A DNA stretch of 64,000 bases from CAMTWZ01 sp041749075 (GTDB lineage: Bacteria > Bacteroidota > Rhodothermia > Balneolales > HLUCCA01): positions 1 through 64,000 of the forward strand of contig JBGTBY010000028.1 of the NCBI GenBank assembly GCA_041749075.1. Reading direction: 5' to 3'. This document shows, in pieces, positions 15,821 to 23,606 of this stretch. Numbering within the stretch: position 1 is the stretch's first letter; each line of letters opens with the position of its first letter. A program made the translations under genes and the position numbers. The notes beneath the pieces were generated by a model. The model saw nothing but the letters and a program-made list of their open reading frames with translations. It was not told where the DNA came from and did not search any database.

Positions 15821-16859
15821 ATGTCCTTACGTCGTCCAAGGGGCGTTTTTCCGAATAGGCTACCATCCCGTCAGGGTCCGGATATCCGACCGCCATGCAC
15901 ATGATGGGGCGTTGATGCGGACCAAGTTTCAGGCTTTTTTCCATGCGTCGTTCGCGAGATTCGATATCGGGCCAGTTGATCGGACAACTGCTCAGCCCCA
16001 GGGTTTCCAATGCAAGCATGAACGTCATCGACGCCAAGCTCGCATCCACATAAATCACATGACGGTCGCGCTCATCGAAATAGGCATCCAAGTTTCCAAC
16101 GATCACGATGAATACCGGAAAGTTGTGCGAAAATCCGCGAGTGCCCATTGGTATGTCAGATAATTTGGCGACCAGCTCCTTCTGGTCGAAGATGAAGAAC
16201 TCATATGGTTGACGGTTGCAGGCGCTGGGCGCGAGTCCGGCGGCTAGCATGGCTTTGTCGATGAGGTCGCGCGGAACGGGTTTGTCGAGAAACCAACGAA
16301 CTGATTTCCGCTGCTGAATCAGTTTTAGAAAGTCATCATACCTCACATCCGAAGCCGATTCTTTGAAGCGGATGTATGGCACACGCACTTTCGCGATGGT
16401 GCGGGCCCGGTTTGATGAGTCCAGAATGGCATCAAAGGTCGCTTTTTCTTTTGCGATGATGGGATGCGTCAAATCCACCGCCTCGAAATAGGACGTCATC
16501 ACATCCAGAAACCAATGGATCTGCTGGTCTTGGTCGGGCATGGGCGCGGCCATCACGACTTTCAAACTGGCTACGGTTTCTTCGATGAAATCCAGCGCGA
16601 AAACGGATTTCCGTGGACGCATGATCAATCCCTTCTCCAAGCGATGGGTATTCCGCACCAACAGAAACAGATTGCTTTGGTCTTGATGAGTTTGGTCGAG
16701 GTGACGGATTTTGCCAGCCAATACGCCTTTCATTTCGCGGCGGAACGCACCGGAAAACAACGTGTAATACACGATGGCCAAGAACCGATTGCGATAGAAC
16801 AGTTTCGGAATGTGATACTGGACCATCGCGAAGTAGGCCTTTTGAAGACGGATGGGCAT
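15810..16859 (-). CDS. nitroreductase-family protein with long N-terminal extension, glycan cluster
   Basis: 349 residues. The flavin-binding nitroreductase domain covers about 178-345: QQRKSVRWFLDKPVPRDLI, AGLAPSACNRQPYEF, then DASLASMTFMLALETLGL, with a final VGYPDPD. Stand-alone nitroreductases are ~200 residues; here ~175 residues precede, largely helical, including a conserved-looking NTHRLEKGLIMRPRK. It overlaps the pyruvyl transferase (11 bases) and lies 4 bases after the flippase, so a role in making or modifying the surface polymer is likely. Related long nitroreductases occur in other exopolysaccharide loci, but I know of no proven reaction. FMN use is inferred. Confidence 0.75.
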   Translation of the reverse strand: MPIRLQKAYFAMVQYHIPKLFYRNRFLAIVYYTLFSGAFRREMKGVLAGKIRHLDQTHQDQSNLFLLVRNTHRLEKGLIMRPRKSVFALDFIEETVASLKVVMAAPMPDQDQQIHWFLDVMTSYFEAVDLTHPIIAKEKATFDAILDSSNRARTIAKVRVPYIRFKESASDVRYDDFLKLIQQRKSVRWFLDKPVPRDLIDKAMLAAGLAPSACNRQPYEFFIFDQKELVAKLSDIPMGTRGFSHNFPVFIVIVGNLDAYFDERDRHVIYVDASLASMTFMLALETLGLSSCPINWPDIESRERRMEKSLKLGPHQRPIMCMAVGYPDPDGMVAYSEKRPLDDVRTYGN

Positions 16860-16863
16860 GATG

Positions 16864-18366
16864 TCAGGAAAACAGAAATTTGAGACGGAACCAATCTTTC
16901 AGGAAAGCCAGATCTCTGACGCTGATGATGCCGGTAAGACGGCCGGCAATGATGAACAGCACAAGATACAGCACCAACGACAGGATCAAGGCCACGACAC
17001 CTGTGAGCGCGAACACGTAGGTTTTGATCACCCAAATGATGGCGGCAACAGCTGTCGACACGCCAAGGATCTTCAAATAGGACGGGAATGGCAGCACTTC
17101 GTACCAAGGCAGCGTCATATGTGTGCCAATGCGCCTCAGATACAGTATCCAGTTGATGCCATGAGCGAACACAGACGACAGTGCCGTTCCAATAATTCCG
17201 AATTGGATCGTCATCAGAATTCCCAGACCGATTTTGAGCACCATCAGATTCAAACTCATCCTCAGGATGCCTTTCGTATCTCCATAGGCTTGCAGGATGC
17301 TACCGTAGTTGGTGACGCGGATCAGCACCGTGATGGTATAGATCTGAAACGGAAGCGCCGCGGCACGAAAGTTTTCCCCGAACAGCAATGTCACATATTC
17401 GGTACCGACCGCAATGAAGAACATGGTCAAGGGCAACACGATTAGACTCACTTTTTCGATGCCTTTGTACCAGAGCTCCTTCAATTCCTCTTTCATGTCG
17501 TCTTTATGAAACTGGACGAAGCGGCTGATAAGAACCGATCCGACCGCAAATGGGATGACCCTCACAATGGGCACTTCCTGCGCGCCGACAGAATAAATGG
17601 CGAAGGTTTCAGCGGTTAGGAAATAGGAGACAATGAATTTGTCGGCATAGCGGTTGATGCGGCCGACCAAGGCTGAAATGCCAATAGGCACGGAAAACTC
17701 GATCTGTTCCTTAAGCAATGCGCGATCGGGTCGTTTTTCATAAGGTGGCAGAATCCGCCATACCCAAAAGAAGGAAATGAAAAACCGAATGATGGAAACG
17801 ATCAACAAGGCATAGATGGCCACATCGATGGAATACCCCATGAATGTGGGCACGACCAACGCACAGAACATGGCCACACCATTGAAGAGTTGATACCAAC
17901 TGGCGTCTTTTTGTCGGTCGGCCGCGAGCATGATGTTGCTGATGGGCCATGTCGGGATTTCCAGCAGTGCCACAAGCGCCATCACCGGAAGCAACGATTG
18001 CGTGAGGACGATGCTTTCAGAACTCCAGTTTGATAGGAAATCCGGAACAAAAAAGGCAAAGAGAGTCATGATCAACCAGGCCAGGGTGCCTGTCACGCCC
18101 ATGATGGCGCAGGTCATGTAGGCGAACCCGGTTCGGGTGTCCTTGGCTACACGTTCGAAAAAATAGAAGATGCTGTCGGGAAACCCGAGTGTGGCAACAT
18201 ATTTCGCGGTTTCATAGACCAGCAACAGAAAACTGATGACCGCGAAATCGGTCTCCACCAGCAGACGAGTGAGAGCGATGACCGTACCCAACTCCACGAA
18301 CGTCGTGAAGATGCGTGAAAACACAACGACACCTGTTTTTTCCGCTAAGGTATCGGGCTTGCTCAT
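16864..18366 (-). CDS. oligosaccharide flippase (Wzx-like, MOP superfamily)
   Basis: 500 residues with about 12-14 hydrophobic helices and the typical opening GVVVFSRIFTTFVELGTVIA, then LTRLLVETDFAVISF, as in polysaccharide-export MOP proteins. It would flip lipid-linked repeat units from the cytoplasmic to the periplasmic face. Its 5' end overlaps the glycosyltransferase upstream by 4 bases and the nitroreductase follows after 4 bases. A second flippase (33124-34605) belongs to the other glycan module, so the organism likely makes two polymers. The polymerase (Wzy) is not visible in this cluster. Confidence 0.85.
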   Translation of the reverse strand: MSKPDTLAEKTGVVVFSRIFTTFVELGTVIALTRLLVETDFAVISFLLLVYETAKYVATLGFPDSIFYFFERVAKDTRTGFAYMTCAIMGVTGTLAWLIMTLFAFFVPDFLSNWSSESIVLTQSLLPVMALVALLEIPTWPISNIMLAADRQKDASWYQLFNGVAMFCALVVPTFMGYSIDVAIYALLIVSIIRFFISFFWVWRILPPYEKRPDRALLKEQIEFSVPIGISALVGRINRYADKFIVSYFLTAETFAIYSVGAQEVPIVRVIPFAVGSVLISRFVQFHKDDMKEELKELWYKGIEKVSLIVLPLTMFFIAVGTEYVTLLFGENFRAAALPFQIYTITVLIRVTNYGSILQAYGDTKGILRMSLNLMVLKIGLGILMTIQFGIIGTALSSVFAHGINWILYLRRIGTHMTLPWYEVLPFPSYLKILGVSTAVAAIIWVIKTYVFALTGVVALILSLVLYLVLFIIAGRLTGIISVRDLAFLKDWFRLKFLFS

Positions 18367-19535
18367 GGCAGGAGGCGTCTCATGAGCGTGGCAAGTTGAT
18401 GCGTGGCTTCACGGGCGGAGAACGATTTGATCGCCTGGGTATCGGGCTTTAGAGGCCATGAGTGCGGATCATCCAGATAGCGGTTCAGCCACGACACCGC
18501 ATCTCCGCTGACGCCGGTGCCGGTGGAATCGAGGATTTTAGCAACTTCCGGGTTCGGCGCCAGCGACAGGATGGGCCGACCTATGGGCAGGTAATCCCAT
18601 AATTTGGCTGGGATGATGTCATCGCGGCGTGGGTCGGTAGACAGTAGAAGGATGTCGGCTTTGCGGAGGCGTTCTCCTGCGAGGTCATAAGGGACAGCGG
18701 CTTCCGTGACGAAACTCGAAGCCACACCCAGCGATTCCGCCAAACGACGGTCCGTTTCAGGCATCGCTCCGAACGACACCACCCTCACCCGCGCCGGGTT
18801 TTTACAAGCTGCCACCATCCGTATCACCGGCTCAGCTGGCGACAAGTCCCGAAACCGACCAAAAAAAACCAAGTCCACAATCGATCCGGCGGGTTTCTCG
18901 GTCACTTCAACGATCACATCCTGGTCATAGGCATTGTAGATCGTGCTCGCGCGAATCCCATAGATCTGTTTGTACCGACGCATGGTTTCTTCCGCTGTGA
19001 AGGTATTGTGGGTGGCCTGCGACATCCATCGACGCTCCTGAGCCGCATCCACCTTCCGAATCCAATTCGGCCTCCCGACCGGACGCACCGCGCATTGGCT
19101 CCACGGATCTCGCCAATCAGCGATCCAAGGAATGCCCATCTTCCGCGACACATACGCCGCGATCAGATGTCCTGACCAAGGATCCCCCGTGCTCCAAACC
19201 AATTTGATGCCCTTCTTTATCGCGAACTTCAGGACCTTGCGGCGGTGCCACCACATCAACGGATACCAACTGTCGATCGGTATCAGGCGATCGAGACGAT
19301 CCAACGATTCACTGGATTTTCCCGCACCAAGTGCCGAACTCGAACTGGTTTTGGTACGGTCAAACGGAGTAGTCAGGCGATACACGGATTGACCCGGTAA
19401 TCCTTCATCCAAGGTCACGATATGCGGTTCGAAGCCGAACTCGGGCAAATAATTCACAAATTTGGCCGCACGCAGGGCGCCCACTCTCTTTCGTGGCGGG
19501 AAATACGGTGAAATGATCAGAACGGGCTCAGCCAC
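18363..19535 (-). CDS. glycosyltransferase, family 4-like
   Basis: 390 residues, GTG start. The N-terminal half opens LIISPYFPPRKRVGALR with WSTGDPWSGHLIA and IPWIADWRDPWS, a pattern of GT4-type enzymes in surface-glycan loci. The C-terminal half has a nucleotide-sugar region (VFFGRFRDLSP, ADILLLSTDP, IIPAKLWDYLPIGRPILSLA). It transfers a sugar from a nucleotide donor to a lipid-linked intermediate at the inner membrane. It overlaps both neighbours (8 bases upstream, 4 downstream). Donor and linkage cannot be predicted. Confidence 0.8.
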   Translation of the reverse strand: MAEPVLIISPYFPPRKRVGALRAAKFVNYLPEFGFEPHIVTLDEGLPGQSVYRLTTPFDRTKTSSSSALGAGKSSESLDRLDRLIPIDSWYPLMWWHRRKVLKFAIKKGIKLVWSTGDPWSGHLIAAYVSRKMGIPWIADWRDPWSQCAVRPVGRPNWIRKVDAAQERRWMSQATHNTFTAEETMRRYKQIYGIRASTIYNAYDQDVIVEVTEKPAGSIVDLVFFGRFRDLSPAEPVIRMVAACKNPARVRVVSFGAMPETDRRLAESLGVASSFVTEAAVPYDLAGERLRKADILLLSTDPRRDDIIPAKLWDYLPIGRPILSLAPNPEVAKILDSTGTGVSGDAVSWLNRYLDDPHSWPLKPDTQAIKSFSAREATHQLATLMRRLLP

Positions 19536-20502
19536 GTTGCGTCACCTGGTTCCAAATACGGTCAGAAAAGGCATAGAACGGCTGTTTTTGATGCAACCAT
19601 CCGAAATGGATCACATAGGGTGTGATGCACATCCGATCTCCTTTTCCAGCGAACATCGACAAAAACCGGATACAGAAATTGCGAAGTCCGACATGCTTCA
19701 AACCACGCAAGGAATACACGAACGGATCGGTGTAATACAGGCATTCAACCTGATTGAAATCCAAATCGTACGTGGTGAGGTCTTCGATGAAATCGAGCTG
19801 AGGACTCTCTGAACCGAACAACCACGGAAACACCGGGACCGATAATTTGGACATGGCCATCGCCAAGCTCCATTCACACGACTCTTCACTCCTGCCAGAT
19901 TCTTTCATGCGGCTTTGGAAATGGGTCTCATCAATCCGGCGAAGCATCTCTCCTGCCGTTTCGCAAACGGTTTTGGCAATAGCCGCATCCCGCATATAGA
20001 TCATGCCGGATTGTACCCGGCTGAGGTACGTGAGTCCGAACCGCTTGAGGGTTCGTTTGCGGCGCATCAGAAGGATGTCTTTCAAAACACCGAATCCCTT
20101 CGGAGCGCCGAAAAACATGTCGGCAATGAGCGTACCCGTGATCGTGAATGGGAAATTCGACATGGATGTCCACAATGGATCCGGGTTTTTCGCCCAAACC
20201 ATGTCACAATCCAGAAATAATGTCCGCTCGAACAACGGATAGTGATGCACATTATGCTTGAATCCGACGATGCCACGATGCTCCGGACGGATGGGGTGCA
20301 CCACATCAAACACTGTGATGTGATGCGTTTTCAGGGCTTCGGCATGATGCGCCTCGCAGATCAGCGCGATGGGTCGCTTGGTATCGTAACGGCGCAAGGT
20401 CATGGCCGATGCGACGGCGTATTTCAAATACTTGACATCACCATAGACAGGATATGCATATCCCTCGACGCCGTGCTGTGCTGCAGATTTAGTTGCGACC
20501 AT
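19528..20502 (-). CDS. GT-A-type glycosyltransferase (GT8-like)
   Basis: 324 residues from the ATG at 20502. An upstream ATG at 20532 adds ten hydrophobic residues that would mimic a signal peptide, unlikely for a cytosolic transferase, so the inner start is preferred. The sequence has AYPVYGDVKYLKYAVASAMT, the start of a nucleotide-diphospho-sugar fold, and LFLDCDMVWAKNPDPL with a DxD metal motif (DCD), then a C-terminal HFGWLHQKQPFY. This fits GT8-like or related families. It is the first glycan gene after tolC-mlaC and overlaps the GT4 gene by 8 bases. Family assignment is tentative. Confidence 0.65.
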   Translation of the reverse strand: MVATKSAAQHGVEGYAYPVYGDVKYLKYAVASAMTLRRYDTKRPIALICEAHHAEALKTHHITVFDVVHPIRPEHRGIVGFKHNVHHYPLFERTLFLDCDMVWAKNPDPLWTSMSNFPFTITGTLIADMFFGAPKGFGVLKDILLMRRKRTLKRFGLTYLSRVQSGMIYMRDAAIAKTVCETAGEMLRRIDETHFQSRMKESGRSEESCEWSLAMAMSKLSVPVFPWLFGSESPQLDFIEDLTTYDLDFNQVECLYYTDPFVYSLRGLKHVGLRNFCIRFLSMFAGKGDRMCITPYVIHFGWLHQKQPFYAFSDRIWNQVTQRG

Positions 20503-20544
20503 TGTAATCATAAAAATTACAAAGGTTTTCACCCATTAAAAACA

Positions 20545-21138
20545 TCAGGCGCCAGCGCGACGACGCAGGTTTTCAAGCAATCCATCGAAGCCTCTGCGAC
20601 GGATCACCGTTTGAAACGAACGGCGGTAGGATTCCGCGGTAGATACATTGTCGACCGCCATATCTGTGATCACCCATCCTGTCGAACGTTTTTCCATGGC
20701 ATACCAGACCGGAGTTCTGACGTTGCTTAAGATCGCCGTGGTTTCCACTTTCGCTTGGGTTCCGTTGACCGTGATTTTATCGTAAATCACTTGGGCACGA
20801 TAAATATCGAGCTTACTGAGCGATTGATCGCGGATGACCGAGGAGAACAGAGACACGAATTCGGTCCGTTGTGGTGCCGTAGCCGTGGTATAGCTTTCTT
20901 GAAGCGCGATTTTCGCCATCGCTTCATAATCCATGATACCATTGATGATCCCCTTCAGCTTGTCGCGCTGGGCATCGGTATAGGTGCTGCCTGCCGGACC
21001 CAATAAGGTTTTGATCTCACGATCGCGACGTTCCATCAATTGCTTGATGGCGGCTTCTTCCGCAGGTTGGGCCGTCACGATCGGAATCGCAAGAGCCATG
21101 ATCAACAAAATGAGAATAGTTTTCATGAGTCTGTTCAT
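20545..21138 (-). CDS. MlaC/Ttg2D-like periplasmic phospholipid-binding protein
   Basis: 197 residues from the ATG at 21138, which overlaps the tolC-like stop (ATGA); a longer frame reaches 21204 inside the upstream gene. A signal peptide (MKTILILLIMALAIPIVTAQ) is followed by an MlaC-type domain: IINGIMDYEAMAKIALQESY, EFVSLFSSVIRDQSLSKL and WYAMEKRSTGWVITDMAVDNV. MlaC shuttles phospholipids between the inner-membrane MlaFEDB complex and the outer membrane; the HpnM hopanoid protein is also of this family. mlaD, mlaE and mlaF are absent here. Pairing with a TolC-like protein and the RND exporter 7.4 kb downstream is suggestive. Confidence 0.8.
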   Translation of the reverse strand: MNRLMKTILILLIMALAIPIVTAQPAEEAAIKQLMERRDREIKTLLGPAGSTYTDAQRDKLKGIINGIMDYEAMAKIALQESYTTATAPQRTEFVSLFSSVIRDQSLSKLDIYRAQVIYDKITVNGTQAKVETTAILSNVRTPVWYAMEKRSTGWVITDMAVDNVSTAESYRRSFQTVIRRRGFDGLLENLRRRAGA

Positions 21139-22532
21139 TTGGAGTATATCGTCGTAATTGGGAGGCCTGTCTTGGTAGTTAAACGCCCGAGTTGGACATT
21201 CCATTCGTAAATGCGTTGTTTTTGCAACGCTTGGAGCTCTAGATTTTTCTGTACCGCATCCACCAAGTCTTTGATTTCACCGATCTCGTAATCATAATTG
21301 ATTTGCTCCAAACGCAGCCATTCGTTGCTGATCTGAAGCATGTTGTTAGTCTGTTCGAGTCTGGATAACGAAATGGAAGCGTTCTTGTAGGTGTCGAGTA
21401 AGTCCAGACGGATGCCGGTCGTGGCCGCATCATGGGCGTCACGGGCTCTGTCCACTTGAATCTTGGAACGATCGATTTGGGTCGATATCAGATTGAAGTT
21501 CAAATTCTGCCGAAACCCGATGCCGTATCGAATCGACTCGTAGTTCGCACTGTTGATGATGAACGGATTGGCCTGGCGAGGACGGTTCGGAGTTTTCGCA
21601 TAGGCCGCCGTGAACGCCATAAACAGCGATGGATAACGCTGGGCTTTCGCCACATCCAACCCATGTCGGGCCGCTTGTTCCGCCGCAGACGCTTTTTTCA
21701 GCTCCAAGCGCGATTGCAACGCGATGGATTCATATACCGGATAGGCCGAAATCGTTGTGTCGATGGGATCCAGAAATGCTTCTTCAGGAAGCGCCACTCG
21801 CATCGAAGCCGGGTCGATACCCAATGCCACATTCCAGGCTGCTTCAACAAAATGGAGATTTTCTTCTACTTCGCGTGCTCGTCCCTCAAATTCCTGTTTA
21901 AAGAGCTCGAACTTGAACAGGTCCGCATCCCTCAGATCCGATTCCGGATCGTCGAGCAATTCTTTGAGCTTGTCTTGAGCTTTGTCGAAATCACCACGAG
22001 CGGATTCTACCAAACGATGAAGTTCCAAGCTGAGCAAACGGGATTGATATAGCTCAAACAACTGGCTTTCCAATTTGGCTTGATCCATTTCCTGATCGAA
22101 ACGAGCGATGTTCGCACCTTGTTTGGCAGCATCGATCGCGTTTCTGATGGCTCCCCAGGTATAAATGGGTTGCAAGGCGGTCACTTCAACCCGAGTGAAG
22201 AATCCCCAATTACTCCAGTCGTTGCGAAGCGAAGGATCCAGATAGGCTTGATCTTCCGGGTAATTGAACGCATCACTGGTGCTCATCACACCTGGAACGA
22301 GGCCATGTGCGGTTTGCAATTCAAAACGAGGCACGTATCGACTTAAACGGGCTTCCCGATAACGGTTCTCAGCAAGATCCACTCCAGATTGCGACAAGCT
22401 GACCATCGCGGATTGGCGGATGGCGGTGTCGATGAATTCGGATGCGGAATACCGTAAGGTATCTTGTGCGACCGCCGTAGCGACCGAAAAAGCCATCAAA
22501 CCGAAGAATAATAAGAGAGTACGTTTGGTCAT
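21135..22532 (-). CDS. TolC-family outer membrane protein
   Basis: 465 residues from the ATG at 22532; a TTG at 22541 is the only longer option. Signal peptide MTKRTLLLFFGLMAFSVATA, then two repeats of the TolC helical hairpin: SASEFIDTAIRQSAMV with LAENRYREARLSRYVPRFEL, and KKASAAEQAARHGLDVAKAQRYPSLFM. The C-terminal repeat ends EIGEIKDLVDAVQKNLELQ. TolC proteins form the outer membrane/periplasm channel of efflux and type I systems. No adjacent periplasmic adaptor or inner-membrane pump is present; the next gene is mlaC. Upstream lies the tRNA-Ser terminator. Confidence 0.85.
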   Translation of the reverse strand: MTKRTLLLFFGLMAFSVATAVAQDTLRYSASEFIDTAIRQSAMVSLSQSGVDLAENRYREARLSRYVPRFELQTAHGLVPGVMSTSDAFNYPEDQAYLDPSLRNDWSNWGFFTRVEVTALQPIYTWGAIRNAIDAAKQGANIARFDQEMDQAKLESQLFELYQSRLLSLELHRLVESARGDFDKAQDKLKELLDDPESDLRDADLFKFELFKQEFEGRAREVEENLHFVEAAWNVALGIDPASMRVALPEEAFLDPIDTTISAYPVYESIALQSRLELKKASAAEQAARHGLDVAKAQRYPSLFMAFTAAYAKTPNRPRQANPFIINSANYESIRYGIGFRQNLNFNLISTQIDRSKIQVDRARDAHDAATTGIRLDLLDTYKNASISLSRLEQTNNMLQISNEWLRLEQINYDYEIGEIKDLVDAVQKNLELQALQKQRIYEWNVQLGRLTTKTGLPITTIYSK

Positions 22533-22600
22533 AGTCTGCAAAGTAAGACGATAACGCCATCTTAGGGTTGAACAGGTGCGGTCGCATCATGATGCGAGTT

Positions 22601-22640
22601 AAAAGCAAGAAGCCCGGTCCGAGGTGTCGGAACGGGCTTC
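22601..22640 (-). terminator. intrinsic terminator after tRNA-Ser / ATP synthase operon
   Basis: Read leftwards, GAAGCCCGTTCCGA (22640-22627) and TCGGACCGGGCTTC (22622-22609) form a 14-base stem with one mismatch around a 4-base loop, followed by TTGCTTTT. It lies 4 bases beyond the tRNA 3' end and would end the run from guaB to the tRNA. Confidence 0.8.
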
Positions 22641-22644
22641 AGAG

Positions 22645-22729
22645 CGGAGAGAGAGGGATTCGAACCCCCGGTCCATTGCTGGACAACGGTTTTCAAGACC
22701 GCCGCATTAAACCGCTCTGCCATCTCTCC
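22645..22729 (-). tRNA. tRNA-Ser (anticodon TGA)
   Basis: About 85 bases on the minus strand. Acceptor arm GGAGAGA pairs with TCTCTCC; the D-arm region is TGGCAGAGCGGTTTAATGC. The anticodon loop is CTTGAAA with anticodon TGA inside the stem GGTC/GACC-like pairs, a long variable arm follows (TTGTCCAGCAATGGAC), and the T-arm is GGGGGTTCGAATCCCTC. The long variable arm confirms the serine type. CCA is not encoded. It starts 10 bases after the atpG stop, with no room for its own promoter in the gap, and is followed by a terminator. Confidence 0.96.
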
Positions 22730-22739
22730 AAACGATGCA

Positions 22740-23606
22740 TTACCCATTTTTCAAGGCTTCCGCACCAGACACGATTTCCGACAATTCCGTCGTAATCGCG
22801 GCCTGACGGGCCTGGTTGTATTTGAGCTGAAGTTCACGGATGATCGCGGATGCGTTTTCAGTCGCATTGTCCATCGCTGCCATCCTGGCCCCTTGTTCCG
22901 ACGCGTTCGATTCGAGAACCGCGCGCCACAACTGGGTGTTCAAGTGCAAAGGTAACAAAGATTTGAGAATCTCTTCGGCTGACGGCTCATAGATGTAATC
23001 CGTTTTGTCGATTGCTTCAGTTGATTCGACAGCACGGACCGGAAGAAAAGATTCCACCATCCGGTTCTGAGCGATCACCGATTTGAACTCGTTGTATATG
23101 ATGTACACTTCGTCGTAGGTGCCGGCCAGAAACAGATCGGTCGCTTCACGGGTGATGCGGGCCGTTGCATCGTAACTCACCTTATCGAAAAAACCATTGT
23201 GGTTCTGGATGATGGTGTAGTTGCGACGACGGAAGTAATCATGTGCTTTGCGTCCGACCGTGATCAAATGTAGATTGCGCTCAGGAAACCGCACGCGGCG
23301 CTCTTCTTCGGCGAAGCGGAACAAGTTCGAGTTGAACCCGCCGCACAAACCACGATCCGATCCAATCACAATCCATAGGACGTTTTTCGGATCTTCGGCC
23401 GGAGCCAACAGTTTGGAAACCGACGCTTGAGTGGACGACAGGCGAACCATCACCTCGCGAACCTTGCCGGCATACGGACGAAGTGACACAACACGTTCCT
23501 GCGCTTTTTTCAAGCGCGCGGCCGCCACCATTTTCATGGCTTTGGTGATCTGTTGGGTACTTTTTACCGTCGAGATCCGGTTGCGGATTTCACGAAGATT
23601 GGCCAT
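22740..23606 (-). CDS. atpG: ATP synthase gamma subunit
   Basis: 288 residues. N-terminal helix MANLREIRNRISTVKSTQQI, then TKAMKMVAAARLKKA, the central F1 domain and GSDRGLCGGFNSN, and a C-terminal helix ending ARQAAITTELSEIVSGAEAL. Gamma is the rotating shaft inside the alpha-beta ring. It directly follows atpA (one-base overlap). The usual next genes atpD (beta) and atpC (epsilon) are missing; instead a tRNA-Ser lies 10 bases downstream. Beta and epsilon must be encoded elsewhere, as in many Bacteroidota. Confidence 0.96.
   Translation of the reverse strand: MANLREIRNRISTVKSTQQITKAMKMVAAARLKKAQERVVSLRPYAGKVREVMVRLSSTQASVSKLLAPAEDPKNVLWIVIGSDRGLCGGFNSNLFRFAEEERRVRFPERNLHLITVGRKAHDYFRRRNYTIIQNHNGFFDKVSYDATARITREATDLFLAGTYDEVYIIYNEFKSVIAQNRMVESFLPVRAVESTEAIDKTDYIYEPSAEEILKSLLPLHLNTQLWRAVLESNASEQGARMAAMDNATENASAIIRELQLKYNQARQAAITTELSEIVSGAEALKNG

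Noticed and set aside
15330..16163. 277-residue open frame on the plus strand
   Set aside because: Spans the antisense of two real genes (pyruvyl transferase and nitroreductase) and has no domain features.
22645..22729. tRNA-Ser as an integration site
   Set aside because: No integrase, direct repeat of the tRNA end, or composition shift is seen beside it.
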